From IMG/VR virus record IMGVR_UViG_3300043448_000837, positions 50,041-114,040 of that record: a DNA stretch of 64,000 nucleotides; one strand, given 5' to 3'. Within the stretch, counting starts at the first letter, position 1. Each line of letters opens with the position of its first letter. This document shows, one piece after another, positions 22,987 through 29,894 of the stretch. The DNA is from a virus. Position numbers and translations under genes: made by a program. Under the pieces are notes generated by a model. It had not been told where the DNA came from. It saw nothing but the letters and a program-made list of their open reading frames with translations, and did no database searches.

Positions 22987-23233
22987 TGGAACCCTCGAGA
23001 ATCGCCTTGAAGAAAGCTAGCCGATCGGACGTGTAAGAACCGTCCACACCGTGACGAGCGCAGAACGCCAAAATAGCCTTGGTGGTTTCGCTTGGGTAAG
23101 GACTGGCGAAAGGACCGTACTCGATGTGATCGAGGAACTCTTGGCGCATGATTTTGCGCAGAGTTGCGATGTCGTCTTGATCCACGGTGATGGATCGTTC
23201 GCGCGGAGCGTAGCCGTAAAAGGTAATTTGCAT
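22979..23233 (-). CDS. Hypothetical 84-residue protein
   Basis: MQITFYGYAPRERSITV start, helical C-terminus; overlaps the TPPPE gene by 8 nt. Function unknown. Confidence 0.55.
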   Translation of the reverse strand: MQITFYGYAPRERSITVDQDDIATLRKIMRQEFLDHIEYGPFASPYPSETTKAILAFCARHGVDGSYTSDRLAFFKAILEGSND

Positions 23234-23264
23234 TGCGGTAGAAAGTGATGTGGACGCAGTTGGG

Positions 23265-23672
23265 TCACTTGTTCATTTGCAGAGTAGGAACAGGCATTCC
23301 ACCTTCAGTGGGAACGTAGATGGTTACGTTACCTTTGTTGGAACCTTCTTCCAGTCCAGTGATGTACAGATACTGGAGGTACTCGCGATTGTCCTTCAGA
23401 GAATCGCCAATGATCTGGTTTGCCTTGGCAACACCAGAAGCACGGATGATTTCGGCATCAGCAAGTTGTTGTGCAGAATCTTTCTTTGCTTGTGCTTCCA
23501 GAACTGCTACCTGGCGAGTGTATTCTGCCTTCTGAAGTTCTGCCTTACCGGCAAGAGATTGTTGCCACACATTATATTGTGGACCACCAATGAATACGAT
23601 GGCAGCAAATACACCTACACCAAGCAAAATAGCAGCAACGGTGGGGTCAATAAATCCGTTTTGAGTTTTCAT
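23265..23672 (-). CDS. SPFH/prohibitin-like membrane protein (C-terminal type)
   Basis: 135 residues. N-terminal transmembrane helix (AAILLGVGVFAAIVFIGG), then a long Ala/Gln/Lys-rich helix (AKKDSAQQLADAEIIRASGVAKANQIIGDSL) like the C-terminal part of band-7 proteins, often labelled membrane protease subunit in T4-like cyanophages. May influence membrane proteolysis; the N-terminal SPFH domain itself is missing. Confidence 0.6.
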   Translation of the reverse strand: MKTQNGFIDPTVAAILLGVGVFAAIVFIGGPQYNVWQQSLAGKAELQKAEYTRQVAVLEAQAKKDSAQQLADAEIIRASGVAKANQIIGDSLKDNREYLQYLYITGLEEGSNKGNVTIYVPTEGGMPVPTLQMNK

Positions 23673-23675
23673 GGT

Positions 23676-23978
23676 TTAGTGAGTAATAACGACAAGTTTT
23701 TCTTGGGGAATCAGACTCAGAATCTCATTCATCGTGGTAGATTCTTTCTCACCCAGAAACTCTTTACAAATTTCCCCATAGTTTAGTCCAAATTCGTGAG
23801 TGAATACAGGACGACCCAGTGACTTCTCAACTGCTTCGTGAAAGACATCGAAGGGGCAACAAAGTTCTTTTGTGAAAAGTTGAAATTCAGCAATTTCACG
23901 ATAAGACTTTTCTTTCCACCACTCAGTATCATACAATGCAATTGCCTTTTCCGCACCAATAGAATTTTTAGGAGACAT
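23676..23978 (-). CDS. Hypothetical 100-residue cyanophage protein
   Basis: Start MSPKNSIGAEKAIALYD. The block YREIAEFQLF...PFDVFHEAVEKSLGRPVFTHEF looks conserved among cyanophages. Function unknown. Confidence 0.6.
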   Translation of the reverse strand: MSPKNSIGAEKAIALYDTEWWKEKSYREIAEFQLFTKELCCPFDVFHEAVEKSLGRPVFTHEFGLNYGEICKEFLGEKESTTMNEILSLIPQEKLVVITH

Positions 23979-23982
23979 ATTT

Positions 23983-24510
23983 TCAGATTGCCTCCGTAAC
24001 GATCTTGGCACCCTTGAACTTAGAGCGAGCACCTTTGTTCTTGGTGTCAACGCCGGTCACCACCGCAACTTGCGGCGTGGCGGAACCAGTGTGCAGCAGA
24101 ATATCACCTTTCTTCAGAACATCGGGAGTGCCGATGTAATGGATTTCCTTGCCATTGATAGAGGCGCTGAAGGTGTAAGGCACAACTTCTTCCAGTTGGT
24201 CCTTATCCAGAACGTGGATGGCACCGGTGGTCTTTTCCTCAATCAGATACTTGTTCTGACTGTTGGTACCGATGTGAACGCCGTATGCGGTTTTGCCGTC
24301 AACAGTGAAGGAGTACAGGTTTTTGGTGTCAGTCATTTCAGTTTCTTGTTCGTAGGGTTTCAGGTCGATGCCGTAGGCATAGAAGGTTTGGCGAGAGTCT
24401 TGGTAGACGCACTTGTAGTAACCTTGCATATTGGCTTCTTGACGCCAAACTACTTCTGCGGGTTTTTTGCCGTTGGACTTGGTGACGAGGTCACCGATTT
24501 GAAATTTCAT
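23983..24510 (-). CDS. Hypothetical 175-residue protein
   Basis: Start MKFQIGDLVTKSNGK, a KOW/SH3-like beta start; C-terminal GVDTKNKGARSKFKGAKIV basic segment. An alternative GTG at 24519 lies in frame. Function unknown. Confidence 0.6.
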   Translation of the reverse strand: MKFQIGDLVTKSNGKKPAEVVWRQEANMQGYYKCVYQDSRQTFYAYGIDLKPYEQETEMTDTKNLYSFTVDGKTAYGVHIGTNSQNKYLIEEKTTGAIHVLDKDQLEEVVPYTFSASINGKEIHYIGTPDVLKKGDILLHTGSATPQVAVVTGVDTKNKGARSKFKGAKIVTEAI

Positions 24511-24515
24511 GGTGG

Positions 24516-24806
24516 TCACAGGTTTTCAACTTCGTAAAGGAGGACTTCAACTTCTTCCTCAGATAGATGCCCAAGAACATCATCAGTGATAGGAGTATCA
24601 TAGCAGATATTCCAATCATCTTCAATTCCTTTGATGACTGCTACCTCATACATTCCTTCATCAGCACCATATGAACCGCCAAATCCAAAAGGACTTGTAA
24701 AACGGACAACACTTACACCATATCCATTATCAAAGAATTGACGGGCAGCAATACCACGATCAGGATAGTTAGTGTGGGGTTGAAAATTAAGATCCGAAAA
24801 TTTCAT
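24516..24806 (-). CDS. Hypothetical 96-residue acidic protein
   Basis: Beta-rich with an acidic C-terminus (LSEEEVEVLLYEVENL); familiar in style from cyanophages. Function unknown. Confidence 0.55.
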   Translation of the reverse strand: MKFSDLNFQPHTNYPDRGIAARQFFDNGYGVSVVRFTSPFGFGGSYGADEGMYEVAVIKGIEDDWNICYDTPITDDVLGHLSEEEVEVLLYEVENL

Positions 24807-24837
24807 GTCGATTTATCTTGGGAAAATTTGTTGTTTC

Positions 24838-24864
24838 GAAGAACGGGGGGCCGAAGCCCCAGGC
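24838..24864 (-). terminator. Terminator after the DUF932 gene
   Basis: GGGGCTTCGGCCCC hairpin with UUCG tetraloop, then CCGTTCTT. Confidence 0.6.
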
Positions 24865-25698
24865 TCAGACCGCAGCGAGTTCGGTCAGCACGCGCATCGC
24901 ACGCTGGTTGATGCGAGAACCTTGCCCAAAGTTGGCGTAGTTGAAGCGACCAGCGGCAGACTTCCGCGAGTAGTTGGAAGCGTATTCGGTCACAGCGTTG
25001 AACGCATCGTAGAAGGTGCGACCTTCGTTACCGCGACCCGTGTAGAACAGGCCGTTCAGTTGGGTCACAAAGGAGTCACGCATGGTGTCAACATCTTTCT
25101 GGTAGATCGCCTCCAGAGCGTTACGGAACTGCGCCTGAGAGCAAGGCGTAACGGCCAGCTTATCCACGTACTCGGCGTATTTCTTCATCGCACCGTTGAC
25201 GTAGTCAACCACAGCGGTGGATTCAAGCACACGCTCGTTCACACCAGCCTGGTGGCGGTACTTCTCGCTCAGGTCAGAGTAGGCCATTGCGAAGGTGTTA
25301 CCGCAGATGACGCGAGTGGCCGAAGGGCCGATTGCAACGCTGGCGTTACCAACGTGGCCGTTCAGAAGGGTGATGTAAGCCTTGTAGTTCTCGCCGATGA
25401 CTTTGAACTCTTGGTTAACTTGGGCTTGGGCGAAGACCCGAGCACCGTTGTTCAGGTAACCCATGTTCTCAACGGAGAGCAAACCTTCTTCAACCATGGG
25501 GTTGATCAGTTTCAGAAGGTCGCTGTTTTGAACCGTCTCGTAATTGGGGGACACGGAGCCAAGGCACTTACCGTTGTCATCGCGGACGACGGCAACCTTC
25601 TCGTCCCACTTGATGGGCTGACCGTCGTTCCCGGTGAAGAACAGGGGACGGTGAGACACGGTCCAGTCGAGGTTGTTGGTGACAGCAAAAGCAGGCAT
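24865..25698 (-). CDS. DUF932 (phage/plasmid-like protein)
   Basis: 277 residues from MPAFAVTNNLDWTVSHRPLFF; a longer ORF upstream covers the promoter. Matches the DUF932 pattern: W...VVRDD.G..LG.VSP.Y.....D....I, a central beta-rich segment (AYITLLNGHVG) and a helical C-terminal half. Widespread in phages and plasmids; function unsettled, a recombination-linked role has been proposed. Confidence 0.7.
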   Translation of the reverse strand: MPAFAVTNNLDWTVSHRPLFFTGNDGQPIKWDEKVAVVRDDNGKCLGSVSPNYETVQNSDLLKLINPMVEEGLLSVENMGYLNNGARVFAQAQVNQEFKVIGENYKAYITLLNGHVGNASVAIGPSATRVICGNTFAMAYSDLSEKYRHQAGVNERVLESTAVVDYVNGAMKKYAEYVDKLAVTPCSQAQFRNALEAIYQKDVDTMRDSFVTQLNGLFYTGRGNEGRTFYDAFNAVTEYASNYSRKSAAGRFNYANFGQGSRINQRAMRVLTELAAV

Positions 25699-25796
25699 GT
25701 TGTTTTCGGAAGTTGTTTGAACTGTAAGTATTATAGCGGGTTTTGGGACGGAAGTAAAGCGGGTAAACCGCCCCGGCAAGGTACGGTTAACCGCCC
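25699..25796 (-). promoter_or_regulatory. Terminator-promoter element 9, with leader
   Basis: GGGCGGTTAACCG...GGGGCGGTTTACCCGC hairpins, TTTACT, 17 nt, TATAAT, then a leader of about 35 nt. Same promoter class but not leaderless, and with the consensus TATAAT. Confidence 0.65.
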
Positions 25797-26009
25797 TCAG
25801 CGCACGCAGTAGTCGCGCGAGCGAGTCCAGCCGATGGGGCAGGTTTCTCCACCATTGTAGAAAACTTGGGTGTTACCTTCAGGAACGCAGGCACCACCGG
25901 ACGCAAACGTTCGGATTGGGCAGCTGCCAAATTTCTGCACAGGAATGCTCTGTGCCAGGACAACTTGGCCGAAGATCACAGAGCTGAGGCAAAACAGAAA
26001 CGGTTTCAT
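25797..26009 (-). CDS. Secreted cysteine-containing protein, 70 residues
   Basis: MKPFLFCLSSVIFGQVVLAQ is a signal peptide with a likely cut after AQ. The mature part has four cysteines (GSCPIR, GACVPEG, ETCPIGW, DYCVR) that could form two disulfides in the periplasm. Function unknown. Confidence 0.55.
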   Translation of the reverse strand: MKPFLFCLSSVIFGQVVLAQSIPVQKFGSCPIRTFASGGACVPEGNTQVFYNGGETCPIGWTRSRDYCVR

Positions 26010-26242
26010 TCTGAGAGATTCAGGTCGTTTACGAACAGAAAAGAAAGACCAGCGTCGCAAGCGTCCGCCATGAAAAGACCTTCGTGGCGAAGCAGTTCCG
26101 CATCAGCATGGTTTCCTTGTTTATAGAGGAACTCAACCTGATCAGCCATGTCTTCAAGACGACTCGCAACGAGCGTCTGAAGTTCAATTCCGCGCATATT
26201 TTCGAATTCCTCGATGAAATAAGAGTGTTCGGTGTGGTTCAC
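26006..26242 (-). CDS. Hypothetical 78-residue protein
   Basis: GTG start overlapping the upstream TGA (GTGA). Helical acidic protein; function unknown. Confidence 0.5.
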   Translation of the reverse strand: MNHTEHSYFIEEFENMRGIELQTLVASRLEDMADQVEFLYKQGNHADAELLRHEGLFMADACDAGLSFLFVNDLNLSE

Positions 26243-26379
26243 AGGTACTTGAGCTCCAGGGCTTGAATGATCGGCTCAATCTCACGAGCAGTGTAAGCAG
26301 TGGCGCTGTAAACACCGTCAACGTAAATGTCGTATCGGGGGCCGAGGTGGGTACGGCGAACCTTGGTAGTGATCTTCAT
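26239..26379 (-). CDS. Hypothetical 46-residue protein
   Basis: MKITTKVRRTHLGPRYDIYVDG, with a short beta/helix layout. Start fixed by TATAGT 6 nt upstream; the stop overlaps the next GTG. Confidence 0.55.
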   Translation of the reverse strand: MKITTKVRRTHLGPRYDIYVDGVYSATAYTAREIEPIIQALELKYL

Positions 26380-26452
26380 GTTATAACTATAGCTGGTTTT
26401 GGCACGGGAGTAAAGGGGGTAAACCGCCCTGGCGTGGGCGGGTAACCGCCCC
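26380..26452 (-). promoter_or_regulatory. Fused terminator-promoter element 10
   Basis: GGGCGGTTACCCGCCC and GGGCGGTTTACCC, TTTACT, 17 nt, TATAGT, TATAAC, ATG. Confidence 0.7.
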
Positions 26453-26746
26453 TCAGGCGTCCCCGAACTCTTTCTTCAGGCGTTCGTACTCCTGGCGACG
26501 ACTGTTTCGAATGAACTCTTCTCTTTTGAGACGAGCGTTAAATTCCTCGTCATTTTCCTCCCTTTGCTTGGTTACCGTAAAGATTGCGGTAACGCAGTCG
26601 TAATATCCTCGCTCGGCTTCCAGTTCCACTTGCGTGAAACCTTGTTCCATCGCTTCCGTCAAATTTGCAATAGCTGTTTGGATGGAACAATAGTCGATGT
26701 CGAGTTGACGAGTCTCGGTAATTTGTTGACGTTTTTGTGCAGTCAT
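26453..26746 (-). CDS. Coiled-coil protein, 97 residues
   Basis: Highly charged helix throughout (QREENDEEFNARLKREEFIRN). Function unknown. Confidence 0.55.
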   Translation of the reverse strand: MTAQKRQQITETRQLDIDYCSIQTAIANLTEAMEQGFTQVELEAERGYYDCVTAIFTVTKQREENDEEFNARLKREEFIRNSRRQEYERLKKEFGDA

Positions 26747-26758
26747 TGTTTTGTAATT

Positions 26759-26992
26759 TTAGGTTTTAGTAAGGGCTTGTTTTTGAGCCTCGATCCAGCG
26801 GCTCTCAAAAAACTCTCTCATCGCGTCGCGAAAGGCGAGGATGGCTTCTTGCTGAGCTTTACTGTGCAGAGAGTCTGCCAAGTAAGTCGCGTGGCGATGA
26901 ACCAAGCTCTCGAAGTCTCTCGCCCCGGCTTCGTACGCCTTTGCGTAGAACTCTTTCAGGTCGGATGTCAGTGAATCGATGGCGTCAGTCAT
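26759..26992 (-). CDS. Hypothetical 77-residue helical protein
   Basis: Starts at MTDAIDSLTSDLKEFYAKAYEAGARDF. Overlaps the upstream gene by 8 nt. Function unknown. Confidence 0.55.
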   Translation of the reverse strand: MTDAIDSLTSDLKEFYAKAYEAGARDFESLVHRHATYLADSLHSKAQQEAILAFRDAMREFFESRWIEAQKQALTKT

Positions 26993-27236
26993 TGTTGTCC
27001 CAGTCAGCAACTGTGGTATAGGTTTCGATAAGAACAAGTGTTTGTCCTAACAATCTGTGGTTTTGATAGTCTGCAAACGCTTCTTCGCGAGTCGGATAAC
27101 CATACGTGTTGAAGACATATTCACCCCAACTGGTTTGGGGGTCTAGCAGATGCCCCTCTTTAGAGAGAAGCTTCCAGCAGTAGCTGATTTCGACTTTTGT
27201 TTTCATTTTGCGGGGTTCATAAACAACAAGTGGCAT
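26985..27236 (-). CDS. Hypothetical 83-residue protein
   Basis: Start MPLVVYEPRKMKTKVEIS at 27236, just after the phosphoesterase stop; MKTKVEIS is an alternative start. Function unknown. Confidence 0.5.
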   Translation of the reverse strand: MPLVVYEPRKMKTKVEISYCWKLLSKEGHLLDPQTSWGEYVFNTYGYPTREEAFADYQNHRLLGQTLVLIETYTTVADWDNND

Positions 27237-27241
27237 TGTGA

Positions 27242-27955
27242 TCAAGCTCGAATTTCAACGAGTTCCTTCCGGTGGCAGTCCCAGAGGACCAGGGCAGGCG
27301 ACTCTTCGCAGAACCACGACCGCTTGACCCCACCGCAACCGGCATCGAGCACCAAAGAATTTTCGGTTGAACAAACCACGTGGTAGTGTCCGGCGACGCG
27401 CACCCAGGGCCGCTCGCTGGCGTGCTCCCACCAGAATACACGACCTTTCCCTTCTTTACTGTTCGGTCCGTACATCATCAGGCTCTTCGCCTTCTTCGGC
27501 ACGTCAAATACCATGTGAAACAGCGGGTATTCAGGCACTTCGAGCCAGGAAGGGAAGTATGCGTGTGAGCATCTGTACTCCTGGTTTGAATCATCGCGAA
27601 AACAGAAGCCGTAAGGCATCGTTTCCAGCCACTGGCCCACCTCCGACAGCGGAATCTCAGCCGCCGCGAAATCCTCAATCGTGCGAGCCAACTCAGGCGA
27701 AACGTGAACGTTATTTCCGCGAATGTATCGCTCCAGCTTGTCCTGGTGGTTGGAACGCAGAACAATCGCACCCAGTTCTTTCTGAGCTTGCTTCAGCAGC
27801 TGGTACACACCAGCGGAATCGCTGAAGTCGCAGCGGGAGTCAAACACATCGCCCAGAATTACGGGAATCAGAGCGTTGGTTTGGCAGTATGCGAGCGCCT
27901 CCCACAGAGGGCGATACTGCGAGTGAATATCGCCGATCAGAGCGTAGCTACGCAT
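27242..27955 (-). CDS. Metallophosphoesterase (third copy)
   Basis: 237 residues from MRSYALIGDIHSQYR. GDIHSQ, GDVFDSR, RSNHQDK (N-H of the GNHE block), and AGHYHVV are the metal blocks. Diverged from the other two and likely with a different substrate. Upstream gene ends 2 nt away. Confidence 0.75.
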   Translation of the reverse strand: MRSYALIGDIHSQYRPLWEALAYCQTNALIPVILGDVFDSRCDFSDSAGVYQLLKQAQKELGAIVLRSNHQDKLERYIRGNNVHVSPELARTIEDFAAAEIPLSEVGQWLETMPYGFCFRDDSNQEYRCSHAYFPSWLEVPEYPLFHMVFDVPKKAKSLMMYGPNSKEGKGRVFWWEHASERPWVRVAGHYHVVCSTENSLVLDAGCGGVKRSWFCEESPALVLWDCHRKELVEIRA

Positions 27956-27957
27956 GT

Positions 27958-28167
27958 CTAGCCCACCTCCACTTCTTTGATCTTGTAGTAATCGTATTCT
28001 CTCAAGTCGCCATCGCAATCTACGAAAGAACCGTCTTTCAACGATTCCCCATAGTTCTTCGCATCTTCCTTATTCATGAAGACCGACACCGAGTATTCTA
28101 CATCCTCACCCTCGTAGTCCATGCCACCGCAAACCACGTAAACCACCATCCCTTTCTTCATTTCCAT
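27958..28167 (-). CDS. Hypothetical 69-residue acidic protein
   Basis: Start MEMKKGMVVYVVCGGMDYEGEDVEY at 28167, set by TATACT exactly 6 nt upstream; an ORF starting at 28185 would begin inside the promoter. Beta-rich, acidic; function unknown. Confidence 0.6.
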   Translation of the reverse strand: MEMKKGMVVYVVCGGMDYEGEDVEYSVSVFMNKEDAKNYGESLKDGSFVDCDGDLREYDYYKIKEVEVG

Positions 28168-28240
28168 ACCTTTAGTATAGCTCATCCTGCCGGTTTTCGA
28201 AAGGGGGGCAAACCGCCCTCCCAGGTACGGTTAACCGCCC
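28168..28240 (-). promoter_or_regulatory. Fused terminator-promoter element 11
   Basis: GGGCGGTTTGCCCCCC hairpin, TATACT, AAAGGT, ATG. Confidence 0.7.
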
Positions 28241-29332
28241 TCACAGGCCCAGCAAGGCGTCCAGCTGCTTGGGCTTCATTTTCCCCACGAATTCCATGAA
28301 GTTCGCGTACTTGCCGGCACGAATGCCGAACATTGCACCGGAAACATTCGGGTGGTTTTCGAGGACAATGCCCGCAAATTCCTTCTGGGAGTAACCTTCG
28401 TACAGTCGCACGAAGCCCTCAACCATGAACCCGATATCGCCGATACGATCGCGCAAAGCGTTGAACTCTGCGGAATAGTCGGGGAAGTGCAGCAGGAACT
28501 CGTCCAGATCGTCGTTCAGGTACAGCTCGGAGAAGTCAGGATCCCCGTTACCGCGAACGCGATGCAACTGAACGTAAACGTCGGACTTGACCTTGATTCG
28601 GTTACCGTTCGCGTCGCAAACGATGAAGCCTTCGTGGTCGGCACCGCGAGCGTTGACTGCGTCAACGATGTTGTCAGCACCGAAATTGAAGGACTCAGCC
28701 ACCCAGAATACGCGGGAGAAATCACCCAGCGGCAACTCTACGAAATCGTTCGCACGATCCCGCACTGCCAGCAGCCGTAACATCGGCTCGTCGTACTTCA
28801 CAACGATCCGGTTCTCGGCAGCGCACAACTCAAACACGTAGCAGTAATTCGGGTTCAGATCGAAAGCGTTATAGCGCATGTACCGGAAGGTATCCCAGAA
28901 CAGCTCTTCAAACGACATACCGGAATCACCAACGCTGCCAGCACCGCCGACAGAACCGGAGGTAGAAACAACCCACTGCACACCGTTCCAGAACAGTTTA
29001 ATCAGCGAGCCATCATACTTCTCGTATACGTTCGCGGAGGACCAATCAATCTCATCAGCTTCAGCTTCGCCCAGGTTGAAGAAACGGTCGAAAGCGTAAG
29101 CAACCAGGCGAAAGTACGGCGAATGATCACCGTCGTTATCCACTCGCTCTACGACGGCACCACGGCAAGCACGTACGATCGGGTTACCCTTGTCGGTACC
29201 AATTACTCCGTACTTCAGGTTGAACAAACCAGGGAAACGGTCGTCCGTAGAAACGCGGATGTCCAGGTCCGCCAGGGGACCCAGCCCATAGTCGTTCAGC
29301 CAGTTGATCAGGTTGTTTCGCAAGTTATCCAT
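28241..29332 (-). CDS. RNA ligase (T4 Rnl1-like)
   Basis: 363 residues. ACRGAVVE upstream of VYEKYDGSLIKLFW (K-x-D-G nucleotidyl-lysine motif I), FELCAAENRIVV (motif III/IIIa), EGFIVCD (motif IV) and IKVKSDVY (motif V). Order and spacing are as in the Rnl1/nucleotidyltransferase ligases that reseal tRNA cut by host anticodon nucleases. The P-loop kinase at 14.1 kb and 3'-phosphatase at 9.8 kb could supply end-healing. Starts 6 nt after TATGCT. Confidence 0.75.
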   Translation of the reverse strand: MDNLRNNLINWLNDYGLGPLADLDIRVSTDDRFPGLFNLKYGVIGTDKGNPIVRACRGAVVERVDNDGDHSPYFRLVAYAFDRFFNLGEAEADEIDWSSANVYEKYDGSLIKLFWNGVQWVVSTSGSVGGAGSVGDSGMSFEELFWDTFRYMRYNAFDLNPNYCYVFELCAAENRIVVKYDEPMLRLLAVRDRANDFVELPLGDFSRVFWVAESFNFGADNIVDAVNARGADHEGFIVCDANGNRIKVKSDVYVQLHRVRGNGDPDFSELYLNDDLDEFLLHFPDYSAEFNALRDRIGDIGFMVEGFVRLYEGYSQKEFAGIVLENHPNVSGAMFGIRAGKYANFMEFVGKMKPKQLDALLGL

Positions 29333-29394
29333 GCTATAAGCATAGCGCTTTTTGGCCCAGGGGTAAAGGGGGTAAACCGCCCTCCCAGGTACGG
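29333..29394 (-). promoter_or_regulatory. Fused terminator-promoter element 12
   Basis: GGGCGGTTTACCCCC hairpin, TTTACC, 17 nt, TATGCT, TATAGC, ATG. The stop codon of the upstream 56-residue gene lies in the first repeat. Confidence 0.7.
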
Positions 29395-29565
29395 TTAACC
29401 GTCCACTTTCTCTTTCTTGAGCTCTTCCAACGTTCTTTCAATTGAAACCAAACGATTTCCGATTTGCATCAAAAGGTCGGTTAAACCCTCGATCTCTTCG
29501 TGAATATCCTGATGGTGAAACCGCAAGGGTTTCTGAATAATTTTTCTGAGCTTTGCTTTTTTCAT
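29395..29565 (-). CDS. Small coiled-coil protein, 56 residues
   Basis: Start MKKAKLRKIIQKPLRFHHQDI; basic N-terminus then heptads (TDLLMQIGNRLVSIERTLEEL). Stop TAA is in the first half-site of element 12. The longer ORF start would lie in tRNA-Val. Confidence 0.5.
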   Translation of the reverse strand: MKKAKLRKIIQKPLRFHHQDIHEEIEGLTDLLMQIGNRLVSIERTLEELKKEKVDG

Positions 29566-29580
29566 TTTACAGAAAAAACA

Positions 29581-29652
29581 TACTCCCAGCCAGATTTGAA
29601 CTGACGACATCCCACTTGTAAGGAGGGCGCTCTACCGCTGAGCTATAGGAGC
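29581..29652 (-). tRNA. trnV-UAC: tRNA-Val(UAC)
   Basis: Loop CTTACAA; acceptor GCTCCTA/TGGGAGT with wobble pairs; one U-U mismatch in the anticodon stem. Confidence 0.75.
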
Positions 29653-29724
29653 TGGCGGCCCTTTTGTTGACGGAGTGAAGCCGAACTCCGAGGGTACTTG
29701 CAAGTTTGGACCTTACTTTCCCCG

Positions 29725-29799
29725 ATCCGCCGTGCGGGAATCGAACCCGCTATCGATCTCCCTTGTCGGGGTGTCATTGCCATTTAGACTACCGACGGA
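29725..29799 (-). tRNA. Atypical tRNA, probably Val(GAC)-like
   Basis: Acceptor TCCGTCG/CGGCGGA and T arm GCGGG-TTCGATT-CCCGC are good, but the anticodon arm ACACCCCGACAAGGGAG gives only CCC/GGG around a 6-nt CGACAA loop. Anticodon GAC is the best reading. Confidence 0.45.
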
Positions 29800-29894
29800 A
29801 GGAGCCGCTTACGGCGGCAAGTCGTCACACGGAAGGGGATTTACCACCTCGAAAGGGGGTGGAACCACCCCGGAAAGGGGTGGAAGCGACTAGC

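Noticed and set aside
24805-25812. 335-residue plus-strand ORF
   Set aside because: Antisense of the DUF932 gene; all neighbours are minus strand and the protein is low complexity.
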